Assembly: GCF_003612015.1 (NCBI RefSeq)
Contig: NZ_RARB01000005.1
Location: forward strand, 186,001-250,000
Source: Pantoea piersonii
GTDB taxonomy: Bacteria > Pseudomonadota > Gammaproteobacteria > Enterobacterales > Enterobacteriaceae
DNA length: 64,000 bases
Direction: 5' to 3'
Position 1 is the stretch's first letter. Every line of letters begins with the position of its first letter. A program made the position numbers and the translations under genes. This document shows, piece after piece, positions 17,684 through 25,523 of the stretch. The notes beneath the pieces were generated by a model. The model did not search any database. It was not told where the DNA came from and saw nothing but the letters and a program-made list of their open reading frames with translations.

Positions 17684-18467
17684 AAAACTTTTTACTCAAC
17701 CCCACCCGGCAGATCGTCATCGGGAGAAGACGGACCCCGTTTTACAGCTGAACAACGTTAACGTCTCTTTTGATGGCTTTCGGGCGCTGACCGATCTGTC
17801 ACTGGAAATCGGGGTTGGCGAACTGCGCTGTGTGATAGGGCCTAATGGCGCAGGCAAAACCACATTGATGGATGTGATCACCGGAAAAACATGTCCTGAC
17901 AGCGGGCTGGTGATCTATGACCAGGACAAGGATCTGACCAGGATGTCGTCAGTCGAGATTGCGCGTGCCGGCATCGGCCGCAAATTCCAGAAACCCACGG
18001 TATTTGAGGCGTTAACGGTGTTTGAAAACCTGGAGATCGCGCTGAAAAACGATAAGTCTGTGTGGGCCAGCCTGCGCGCCAGGCTGGATAGTGAGCAGCA
18101 GGATCGCATTGATGACGTGCTCAAACTGCTGCGCATCGGCGGCGAACGCCAGCGCAAAGCCGGGTTGCTGTCTCACGGTCAGAAGCAGTTTCTCGAAATC
18201 GGCATGCTGCTGGTGCAGGAGCCACATCTGCTGCTGCTCGACGAGCCGGCTGCTGGCATGACCGATGCGGAAACCGAATACACAGCCGAGCTATTTCGCA
18301 GTCTTGCAGGCAAACACTCGCTAATGGTAGTCGAGCATGACATGGGCTTCGTGGAAGCCATTGCCGATCATGTCACGGTACTTCATCAGGGCCAGGTACT
18401 GGCTGAGGGGTCGTTACGCGAAGTACAGGCGGACGATCGGGTCATTGACGTTTATCTGGGGCGCTGA
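17676..18467 (+). CDS. urtD: Urea ABC transporter ATP-binding protein UrtD
   Basis: 263 residues, LivG-type. Walker A GPNGAGKTT, signature-region LLSHGQKQFLEIGMLL (LSHGQ in place of LSGGQ, usual in UrtD) and Walker B LLLLDEPAAGMT are all present. The ATG at 17676 has GGAGG eight bases upstream and overlaps the end of urtC by 8 bases; the longer ORF start is inside urtC and was not used. Pairs with UrtE to power urea import. Confidence 0.92.
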   Translation: MTEKLFTQPHPADRHREKTDPVLQLNNVNVSFDGFRALTDLSLEIGVGELRCVIGPNGAGKTTLMDVITGKTCPDSGLVIYDQDKDLTRMSSVEIARAGIGRKFQKPTVFEALTVFENLEIALKNDKSVWASLRARLDSEQQDRIDDVLKLLRIGGERQRKAGLLSHGQKQFLEIGMLLVQEPHLLLLDEPAAGMTDAETEYTAELFRSLAGKHSLMVVEHDMGFVEAIADHVTVLHQGQVLAEGSLREVQADDRVIDVYLGR

Positions 18468-18468
18468 A

Positions 18469-19167
18469 ATGCTGCAAGTATCAAAACTGCATCAATATTA
18501 TGGTGGCAGCCATATTCTGCGGGGCCTCTCTTTTGAGGCGAAGCCAGGCGAAATTACCTGTCTGCTCGGACGCAACGGCGTAGGCAAAACGACCCTGTTA
18601 AAATGTCTGATGGGGTTAATCCCGGCTAAATCGGGTGAGATTCGCTGGCAGGATAAGGTGATTAACAGCCGTAAGCCGCATCAGCGCATGCAGTCAGGCA
18701 TTGCCTATGTCCCGCAGGGACGCGAAATTTTCCCACGCCTGACGGTAGAAGAAAACCTGCTGATGGGCCTGGCACGCTTCTCCGGCTCAGAGGCTAAAAA
18801 AGTGCCGGAAGAGATTTATCAGCTGTTCCCGGTGCTGCGGGAGATGAAAGCGCGAAGGGGAGGTGATCTGTCCGGAGGTCAGCAACAGCAGCTTGCCATT
18901 GGTCGTGCGCTGGCTGGAAAACCAGAGCTGCTTATTCTGGATGAGCCTACAGAGGGTATTCAGCCCTCTGTTATCAAAGAAATCGGTGAAGTTATTCGCC
19001 AGCTGGCAAAAAAAGGCGATATGGCAATTCTGCTCGTGGAACAGTTTTACGATTTTGCAGCCGATCTGGCAGATAGCTATCTGGTGATGTCGCGGGGAGA
19101 AATTATCCAGCGAGGGAGAGGCGAGGATATGGAAAGCGAGGGTGTGAGAAATCTCGTAGCAATCTGA
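18469..19167 (+). CDS. urtE: Urea ABC transporter ATP-binding protein UrtE
   Basis: 232 residues, LivF-type. Walker A GRNGVGKTT, signature LSGGQQQQLAIGRAL and Walker B LLILDEPTEGIQPSV; the latter with Ile-Gln-Pro-Ser is characteristic of UrtE/LivF. It starts one base after the urtD stop. It is the last gene of the eight-gene urea operon; an inverted repeat at 19233-19258 may mark the transcript end. Confidence 0.92.
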   Translation: MLQVSKLHQYYGGSHILRGLSFEAKPGEITCLLGRNGVGKTTLLKCLMGLIPAKSGEIRWQDKVINSRKPHQRMQSGIAYVPQGREIFPRLTVEENLLMGLARFSGSEAKKVPEEIYQLFPVLREMKARRGGDLSGGQQQQLAIGRALAGKPELLILDEPTEGIQPSVIKEIGEVIRQLAKKGDMAILLVEQFYDFAADLADSYLVMSRGEIIQRGRGEDMESEGVRNLVAI

Positions 19168-19232
19168 CTCGTCTGGCGGTTGAGTGACCCACTTTAACAA
19201 CGTGAATTTGTGCCTGAGCGTTAAACCATTAT

Positions 19233-19258
19233 CCCCCGCTTTGTTCCAGAGGCGGGGC
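19233..19258. terminator. Possible hairpin after urtE
   Basis: CCCCGC (19234-19239) pairs with GCGGGG (19252-19257) across a 12-base loop. There is no T tract on either side, so termination is uncertain; it is the only hairpin seen in the spacer to the next gene. Confidence 0.35.
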
Positions 19259-19402
19259 GATGAGAGGGGCTGATTAACGTATTACGCTTCCTGTATCTAA
19301 TGCCCACGTAATGCCAGATTTATTAAAGAGCGTTGCTCTGTTCAGCAATGATTCATTTTTATATGATTTGAAAACCTGAATTCTCACTGCACAGATGCCC
19401 TT

Positions 19403-20365
19403 ATGGAACAGATATCTATTGAGCGACTGACAGGTCTTATAGCCTTTACTCGCGCGGCATCACTTGGCAGCTTTTCCGCAGCCTCCAAAGCCTTGGGTAT
19501 TTCTCCTTCAGCCGTCAGTAAAAGCATTGCCCGGCTGGAAAAGCAGATGAACCTGTCGCTTTTTACCCGAACAACGCGCTCCCTGCATCTGACTCAGGAG
19601 GGCAGAGTACTTTATGAAAAAGCCCTGCAGCTTTTGCAGGAGGCCGAAAATATTCAACAGGCAGTCATTTCTGCCAGAAGCCGGCCTTCTGGCTTGCTGC
19701 GAGTGACGGCGCCCTGGCCCATTGCGGTCCATATACTTGCACCGGCTCTACCCGCTTTTCATGAACGCTATCCAGATATTTTTGTAGATATTCGTATCAA
19801 CGATCAGGTCAGCGATATGACGGCAGAGGGCATTGATGTTGCTCTCAGGGTAGGAAGTATTCCGGATTCACGGTTAATTGCTCGACGACTGGGCCACCAC
19901 CGCATTAGCGCATTTGCTTCTCCCTCTTATCTGAAACGTAAAGGTACGCCTGTGCATCCTGACGAGCTAAAAGATCATGACTGCGTTAATTTCCGGTTTC
20001 AAAGTACAGGCCAGGTATTTCGCTGGGCATTCAGTATGGATAATGAAATAGAGGAATATCCCGTTAATGCCTGGATGATGGCGGACGCCAGCGAGGTAGT
20101 TTCGGGCGTAGTTATATCGGGCGGGGGAATCGGATTTTTGCCCACCTATATGAGCGCGCAGCATGTGAGAAACGGAACCCTTGTTCCGGTGATGCCAGCC
20201 TTTGCTTTCAATCGAGCCTGGATCACCGCCTTATGGCCTGAAAGCCGGCGTAACAGCATAAACGTAAGGGTATTTATCGACCTGCTGAGCGAGATTTTCG
20301 CCTCCCCGACACCCTGGGAGAATGACCTGAAAATAAGGGAAGAAAAAACAAACCCGCCACGCTAA
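19403..20365 (+). CDS. LysR-family transcriptional regulator
   Basis: 320 residues. The N-terminal helix-turn-helix (residues about 8-66) reads FTRAASLGSFSAASKALGISPSAVSKSIARLEKQ, typical of the CrgA/DmlR-like branch; the LysR substrate-binding domain follows (VRINDQ-type core VDIRINDQVSDMTAEGIDVALRVG). Most LysR genes are divergent from their target; here the SDR and ene-reductase genes lie downstream on the same strand, 242 bases away, and are the likeliest targets. The ligand is unknown. Confidence 0.9.
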   Translation: MEQISIERLTGLIAFTRAASLGSFSAASKALGISPSAVSKSIARLEKQMNLSLFTRTTRSLHLTQEGRVLYEKALQLLQEAENIQQAVISARSRPSGLLRVTAPWPIAVHILAPALPAFHERYPDIFVDIRINDQVSDMTAEGIDVALRVGSIPDSRLIARRLGHHRISAFASPSYLKRKGTPVHPDELKDHDCVNFRFQSTGQVFRWAFSMDNEIEEYPVNAWMMADASEVVSGVVISGGGIGFLPTYMSAQHVRNGTLVPVMPAFAFNRAWITALWPESRRNSINVRVFIDLLSEIFASPTPWENDLKIREEKTNPPR

Positions 20366-20607
20366 AGCTGCATAGCTGCCATGCTGAAAGAGAGATTCAC
20401 GATGGTTACTGAAAACGTCAGCATGTAAGCCTGCAATTTATGTAGTGACCTCCCTGTTTTGTTACCTGAAAGTTCCAGGCTTTTGCTCTGATTTGTTCCA
20501 TCATGGCACTTGCAGAGTGAGCATTAGCGCCATTAAATCAGCAAATAAAATCCCCTAGTATGTTCATGAACGGTCATTTACCAAATCCAACTTTCCCGGA
20601 GTTAATC

Positions 20608-21360
20608 ATGAACACAACAGAAGCGCTGTCCGTCACGTCCAGACCAAACGGCATCACCGGTAGTCACGTAATGATTTTTGGCGGAAGCTCCGGCATCGGC
20701 CTGTCTGCAGCGATTCAGGCAAAAGATGCCGGAGCAAAAGTCACCATCATCGGCTCGAATCCTGATCGTACTGCCAGCGTCGCGATGCAATATGGTTTCA
20801 ACTGGCGCAGTGCGGATATTACTGACAGGGAGGCCGTCAACGCAGCCTTGTCAGACGTTGACGATGTTGATCATCTGGTACTTCTGGCAGGCTCCTTTGT
20901 GGCAGGAAAGATAATGGAAGCCGAACCGGACTATTTGCGACGCGCTTTTGACGAGCGCATCTGGGCCTCAGTCGATATTCTCCGGGCGCTTGGCGACCGA
21001 CTCAGCGAAACTGCATCCGTCACGTTTATCTCCGGCGTCCTGGCTGACCGTCCCAACGCAGCGGGTACCGCTGTATTAGCCGCGGCTTCTTCAGCTATGG
21101 AAGGCTTTGCCCGCGGTCTTGCTCTGGAGTTAGCGCCACGCCGCTTTAATACCCTTTCACCAGGCACCACAAATACAGCTCTGCTCGGACGTACGCTCGG
21201 GGCAGCGCGCGACGGTTACATCGCTTCCTTAAGTGCACAGCTTCCCTTAAAGCAAATTGTTTCCGCAGATGCGGCGGGCGCCGCCGTGCTGTTTCTGATG
21301 CAGAACCCTTTTATGAATGGCGAAGTAGTGCATATCGATGGTGGACAGCGACTCGTCTGA
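20608..21360 (+). CDS. SDR-family protein lacking the YxxxK catalytic pair
   Basis: 250 residues of the classical SDR fold. The cofactor motif GGSSGIGLS is intact near residues 20-28. At the active site the expected YxxxK is replaced: the segment VLAAASSAMEGF aligns with the usual YAASKAALEG region, with Ala for Tyr and Ser for Lys. The C terminus (PFMNGEVVHIDGGQRLV) is typical. The ATG at 20608 has a CGGAG site; the in-frame start at 20560 gives an unrelated N terminus. It lies 33 bases before an ene-reductase gene, so the two probably form an operon; its chemistry is uncertain. Confidence 0.82.
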   Translation: MNTTEALSVTSRPNGITGSHVMIFGGSSGIGLSAAIQAKDAGAKVTIIGSNPDRTASVAMQYGFNWRSADITDREAVNAALSDVDDVDHLVLLAGSFVAGKIMEAEPDYLRRAFDERIWASVDILRALGDRLSETASVTFISGVLADRPNAAGTAVLAAASSAMEGFARGLALELAPRRFNTLSPGTTNTALLGRTLGAARDGYIASLSAQLPLKQIVSADAAGAAVLFLMQNPFMNGEVVHIDGGQRLV

Positions 21361-21393
21361 GCCGACCAGTCTTTAACCAGGAGGAAGAGAATA

Positions 21394-22458
21394 ATGAGTC
21401 TGCTTTTTGAGCCCCTGCAACTGGGTGCCATTATGGCACCGAATCGTTTCATCATGGCGCCAATGACGCGCGCCCGTGGCACAGAAGATAACGTGCCCAC
21501 CTCGATAATGGCCGATTATTATGCCCAGCGCGCTTCTGCTGGTCTGATTATCAGCGAAGCTATTGGTATTTCCCGGCAAGGTCTGGGCTGGCCCTATGCC
21601 ACAGGCATATGGAATGCGGAACAGATAGCGGGCTGGCAGCGCGTCACCTCAGCAGTGCATGCCGCAGGTGGGCGGATCATTGCGCAGCTCTGGCATATGG
21701 GCCGCGTGGTGCACTCCAGCATGGGTGGGGAACAACCTGTTTCGGCGTCAGCCACCACTGCGCCCGGACATGCTCATACCTATTCAGGAAACACGGCATA
21801 TGAACAGGCGCGCCCGCTCGAACTCAACGAAATCCCGGCGATTATCAACCAGTACCGACAGGCAGCCAGAAATGCCATAAACGCGGGTTTTGATGGCATT
21901 CAGCTTCATGCCTCGAATGGCTATCTTATCGATCAGTTTTTACGCGACAGCGATAATCACCGAACAGACAATTATGGCGGTTCAAAAGAGAATCGCATTC
22001 GCCTGCTGGCAGAAATTACGCAGAGTGTTTCAGATGAAGTTGGCGCAGACCGCGTTGGCGTACGTCTTTCCCCCAATGGCGAGACTCAGGGCATACGCGA
22101 TTCCGATCCTGTTCCGCTTTTTCGCATGGCGCTGGGGATGCTTTCAGAAATAGGGATTGCTCACCTTGAGTTAAGGGAACCACCGATTGATGGCACCTTC
22201 GGCGTGGGGGAGCAGCCTCCGCTGGCTGAGGAGCTGAGACCTTATTTTCGCGGCCCCTTAATCCTGAACTCAGACTTTAGCGTCGCTCGGGCTGAGCAGG
22301 CTCTGAAAAAGGGAATCGGTGATGCAGTAAGTTTTGGCCGACCCTTTATTTCAAACCCGGACTTTCCAGAGCGGATCGCCCAGGCGATGCCGCTAACCCC
22401 AAACGATCGCAACACCTGGTTTACTCAGGGAACAAAAGGGTATACCGATTACGTCTGA
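21394..22458 (+). CDS. Old Yellow Enzyme-family alkene/N-ethylmaleimide reductase (NemA-like)
   Basis: 354 residues, an FMN-dependent TIM-barrel reductase. It begins SLLFEPLQLGAIMAPNRFIMAPMTRAR as in NemA/OPR enzymes; the substrate-binding pair is HxxN (QLHASNGYLIDQFL), followed by DNYGGSKENRIRLLAEI. The classical branch reduces activated C=C bonds and nitro compounds with NADPH. The start has a strong AGGAGG site. A second, different-class ene-reductase occurs at 48294-49394. Confidence 0.9.
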   Translation: MSLLFEPLQLGAIMAPNRFIMAPMTRARGTEDNVPTSIMADYYAQRASAGLIISEAIGISRQGLGWPYATGIWNAEQIAGWQRVTSAVHAAGGRIIAQLWHMGRVVHSSMGGEQPVSASATTAPGHAHTYSGNTAYEQARPLELNEIPAIINQYRQAARNAINAGFDGIQLHASNGYLIDQFLRDSDNHRTDNYGGSKENRIRLLAEITQSVSDEVGADRVGVRLSPNGETQGIRDSDPVPLFRMALGMLSEIGIAHLELREPPIDGTFGVGEQPPLAEELRPYFRGPLILNSDFSVARAEQALKKGIGDAVSFGRPFISNPDFPERIAQAMPLTPNDRNTWFTQGTKGYTDYV

Positions 22459-22866
22459 AATTAAGTCTGGCCTGAACAGCAGCGACTTATTGTAGCGAAA
22501 GCCAACACCTGTTTCGTGCCGCGGTATCGCTGGTATTGGGTCCGCTGGACCAGGATTACCCTCTGACATAGTTGTTACATGAGGGAGTCGCGAGGGTAAT
22601 AAGGAGAGAAGGTTAAAAGGCTCGGGCGTGATATGTAAAAATAAAAGTATAGTGGTCTTAGCCGTTCAGGGAGAAAGGGGAAGAGTGAAGCATCCAGAAC
22701 AGCCCACGCTACGTATTACTGATATCTCATTTAACATAATCATGATTATGCGCACTTAAGCTATCCGAAACCGCTCTTAAGGATACCCGTTAATGTTTAG
22801 CTTCACACCAGCAAAAGGCCTTGCGTCTATGCCGGATTAATCCTTGCGTCCTGACTACCTCAGTAT
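22459..22866. other. Intergenic region upstream of fepB, with a 16-bp palindrome
   Basis: About 400 bases without a credible gene. It contains CATAATCATGATTATG at 22735-22750, a perfect 16-bp palindrome of unknown use, about 155 bases upstream of the fepB start. The Fur-like box lies just beyond the end of this stretch. Confidence 0.45.
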
Positions 22867-22885
22867 GAAAATGAGAATCATTACT
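22867..22885. promoter_or_regulatory. Fur-box-like site before fepB
   Basis: GAAAATGAGAATCATTACT matches the 19-bp Fur consensus at most positions (GATAATGATAATCATTATC) and lies 22 bases upstream of the chosen fepB start. This placement also argues against the longer ORF start at 22844. Confidence 0.7.
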
Positions 22886-22906
22886 CAACAAAATAAGGAT
22901 GTTGCC

Positions 22907-23875
22907 GTGAGCAAAGTTTTAGCCCGCCGCTGGTTGTTGTTCCTCTGTAGTTTGCTTTTCATTCATAACGCCGTTGCCCAGGATGAAGCCTGGCCGCGTC
23001 AGTTTCAGGATCGCCACGGCACGCAAACCCTGGCACAGGCTCCGCAGCGTATTGTTTCAACGAGCGAGACCCTGACCGGCTCGCTGCTCGCTATTGACGC
23101 TCCGGTTGTCGCCAGCACGTCCACTACGCCTTCCAGCCAGATTTCCGACCCACAGGGCTTTTTCCGTCAGTGGGGAGATATTGCGCATCAGCGCGGGGTC
23201 GCCAGGCTTGGCTGGGGCGAAATCAGCGTGGAAAGAGTTGCGATGCAAAGGCCGGATCTCATCTTAATCAGCGCCACGGGCGGCGACTCTTCGCAGGCGC
23301 AGTATGATCAGATGGCAGCCCTGGCCCCGGTTCTGGTGGTGAGATATGACGACAAAAGCTGGCAGCAGCTCTTAATGCAGCTGGGCAGGATCACCGGCCA
23401 TGAAGAGCAGGCGCAGCAGCGCATTCAGGAAGCAGAAAAAGCGTTTGAGAAAATGAAGCAGGAAATTAGCCTGCCTGCGCAGCCGGTAAACGCCATGGTC
23501 TGGGATGAGATAACACAGTCGACCAGGGTTTTTACAGCGGATTCAGCGCAGGGGCAGTTCCTGATCAAGGCGGGGTTCAAACTGGCGTCGCTGCCGGAAA
23601 ATGTTCGCCCGCGCGCCACGCAGGGTAAACGCCACGATATCGTCCAGCTTGAGGGAGAGAGTCTCGTCAACGGCCTGACCGGAAAAACGCTGCTGCTGTT
23701 CGCCGCTGACGAAAGCGATAAAAAAGCCCTGCTCGCCAGCCCCCTGCTCGCCCACCAGCCTGCGGTGAAGGCTAAACAGGTTTACGCCATGGGATCGGAA
23801 ACGTTCCGCCTCGACTATTACAGCGCGATGGGGCTTATTGCCCGGATGAACGCTTTGTTCGGCACAAAGCCCTGA
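22907..23875 (+). CDS. fepB: Ferric-enterobactin-type periplasmic binding protein
   Basis: 322 residues. It resembles E. coli FepB along its length: PQRIVSTSETLTGSLLAIDAPV, ISATGGDSSQAQYDQMAALAP, RYDDKSWQQLL and the C-terminal ETFRLDYYSAMGL. A signal peptide covers about residues 1-28 (LLFLCSLLFIHNAVAQ). I chose the GTG at 22907 with AAGGA eight bases upstream; the upstream TTG at 22844 precedes the Fur box. FepB carries the siderophore across the periplasm to an inner-membrane permease. The fepCDG permease and ATPase genes are not in this window. Confidence 0.88.
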   Translation: MSKVLARRWLLFLCSLLFIHNAVAQDEAWPRQFQDRHGTQTLAQAPQRIVSTSETLTGSLLAIDAPVVASTSTTPSSQISDPQGFFRQWGDIAHQRGVARLGWGEISVERVAMQRPDLILISATGGDSSQAQYDQMAALAPVLVVRYDDKSWQQLLMQLGRITGHEEQAQQRIQEAEKAFEKMKQEISLPAQPVNAMVWDEITQSTRVFTADSAQGQFLIKAGFKLASLPENVRPRATQGKRHDIVQLEGESLVNGLTGKTLLLFAADESDKKALLASPLLAHQPAVKAKQVYAMGSETFRLDYYSAMGLIARMNALFGTKP

Positions 23876-23932
23876 TTTGCGCGTCGTCGAACAGCATGGC
23901 TGAAGCCGGCAGCGCCCGCGTAAAGCGACCCT

Positions 23933-25264
23933 TTAGTTGAACGCAGCGGCCTTGGAATCCGGCTGGCGCGTCTGCATGAGATGCTGTCCGAGCAGCCAGC
24001 AAACGCCATCAGTTAAGCCTCCGCGCCAGCACAGCACGTCATGACCGCCGTGGTAGCTGCGGTAATGTACTTTATGCCCGGCCTCAAGCAGCGCCTGACG
24101 CATTTGCTGATTCACAAAAAGAATGTCCTGTTCAAGCAGCCCGGCTTCCTGAAATATGCGCAGTGGAACGGCGTTCGGCCGCCGTGAAACCTGCTGAGTG
24201 AGATAACCTTTCTCGTGCTGCTCGCGCGCTTCGTAGTGGGTCATAAACTTCATGTTTGGCCACCAGAAAGAGCCTGACTGAGTGAGCACGCAGCCGAACC
24301 GCTGCGGCCAGTTAAGCCCGGCGTACAGAGCAGCGAGACCGCCATAGCTCTGCCCGGCCACCACGGTTGAGGCGGGATCGTCAGTAAAGGGGGCGATCTC
24401 TTTGGCAAGAGGGAGAAGCTCTTCCTGTACCGCCAGCCAGAAATCAGCGTTGCACGCCAGCTCGCGGGAACGAGTGACGTCGTCAATAGCGTCAATCATC
24501 AGCCACGCCGCCGCAGGCAGATCCCCCTGCCGGGTTTGCTGTTCCAGCACCGGAAGCAGCGACATGCTGATTGCCCAGTTTTGCCCGTCCAGCACCACTA
24601 CCAGCGGCAGATCTGCCTCTTCTGCCTCTTCGGGCCGCCAGAGCCAGCAGCGTCGCCGATTACCCAGCCGCGTGCTGTGCCATTCAAGGCGAAAACGTTT
24701 TTCATCAACCTCAGGCGCGCGCCCGGCATCAACTGCAAGCCATGCCTGCTGGCTGAGAGCCTCAGGCAGATGAATGCCGGACAAGCGCACCCCGCGAGCG
24801 TTGCCATGCGGCGCGCAAGGATTTAGCGGGTCAGCAATTGCGAAAGGAAAAAGCGAGCGCCACCACGCGCGCTGCTGGTTGCACTGCTGTTCGGGCGTCC
24901 CCTTCGGCTGCGGCGGAAGCTGCGCTTCGCCGATCGGAATCAGGCTGTAGCTGCCGCGCCAGTCACTGGCTTGCTGAACCGACCCGGTCCAGATATCGCT
25001 ACCGGGCAGACGCTTAAGACTAACGGGCGAAAAACTGTGATGATTTGTTACGCCGTTTATATCGAGGTATACCCGGCAAATGGAAGAGGCAATTTTATTG
25101 CCCTGCGGATCGCGCCAGAAAAAGGTCAGCTTCAGGCGTGATGCATCTGACGTCCCTTCTACAATCGGCGTGCCGATCTCCGCTATCCGCTGCCACCACG
25201 CCTGGCTTCCTGCCTCGTTTTCTGCCAGTAAAGCGGCGGCCGCTCCAGCTGAAAATGGCACCAT
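23933..25264 (-). CDS. fes: Enterochelin (enterobactin) esterase
   Basis: 443 residues. The N-terminal Fes domain (about 1-170) is followed by an alpha/beta-hydrolase esterase domain with the nucleophile elbow GQSYGG and the terminal histidine in YHGGHDVLCWRGGL. Fes cuts ferric catecholate tri-lactones in the cytoplasm to release iron. The ATG at 25264 is preceded by GGAGGG and is preferred over an ATG five codons upstream. It is convergent with fepB and divergent from the TonB-dependent receptor, sharing the Fur-box-like region with it. Confidence 0.9.
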   Translation of the reverse strand: MVPFSAGAAAALLAENEAGSQAWWQRIAEIGTPIVEGTSDASRLKLTFFWRDPQGNKIASSICRVYLDINGVTNHHSFSPVSLKRLPGSDIWTGSVQQASDWRGSYSLIPIGEAQLPPQPKGTPEQQCNQQRAWWRSLFPFAIADPLNPCAPHGNARGVRLSGIHLPEALSQQAWLAVDAGRAPEVDEKRFRLEWHSTRLGNRRRCWLWRPEEAEEADLPLVVVLDGQNWAISMSLLPVLEQQTRQGDLPAAAWLMIDAIDDVTRSRELACNADFWLAVQEELLPLAKEIAPFTDDPASTVVAGQSYGGLAALYAGLNWPQRFGCVLTQSGSFWWPNMKFMTHYEAREQHEKGYLTQQVSRRPNAVPLRIFQEAGLLEQDILFVNQQMRQALLEAGHKVHYRSYHGGHDVLCWRGGLTDGVCWLLGQHLMQTRQPDSKAAAFN

Positions 25265-25346
25265 ATTCCCTCCTGCCATGTCTGCAAAACGCGTTACTTG
25301 TCGGTGTTAAATAACGAATGTATTAGCACCAGATAATAACGCAAAT

Positions 25347-25365
25347 GATATTGATAATAATTTAC
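25347..25365. promoter_or_regulatory. Fur-box-like site between fes and the receptor gene
   Basis: GATATTGATAATAATTTAC agrees with most of the Fur consensus and lies in the 259-bp divergent spacer, where it could repress both genes when iron is plentiful. Confidence 0.65.
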
Positions 25366-25523
25366 TCTTACAATATGGTTGTTGACGTTTCGGACAGGAG
25401 CGCCGTTTCAGTTCAATGCATTACCGATTGGTTTCGCTCAGAGAAGCGGCAAAAAAGCCCCGCCGACTCATCATTACGCACTGAGTTTTAGAGCTTCTTC
25501 AGAAACGGATACTTCAAGAGACA

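Noticed and set aside
20562-20571. Palindrome GTTCATGAAC before the SDR gene
   Set aside because: A 10-bp dyad is short enough to arise by chance, and no dedicated regulator other than the LysR protein, with a different site type, is nearby.
22844-22906. Longer N terminus of fepB from TTG at 22844
   Set aside because: It would place the Fur-box-like site inside the gene and put about 20 polar residues before the signal peptide.
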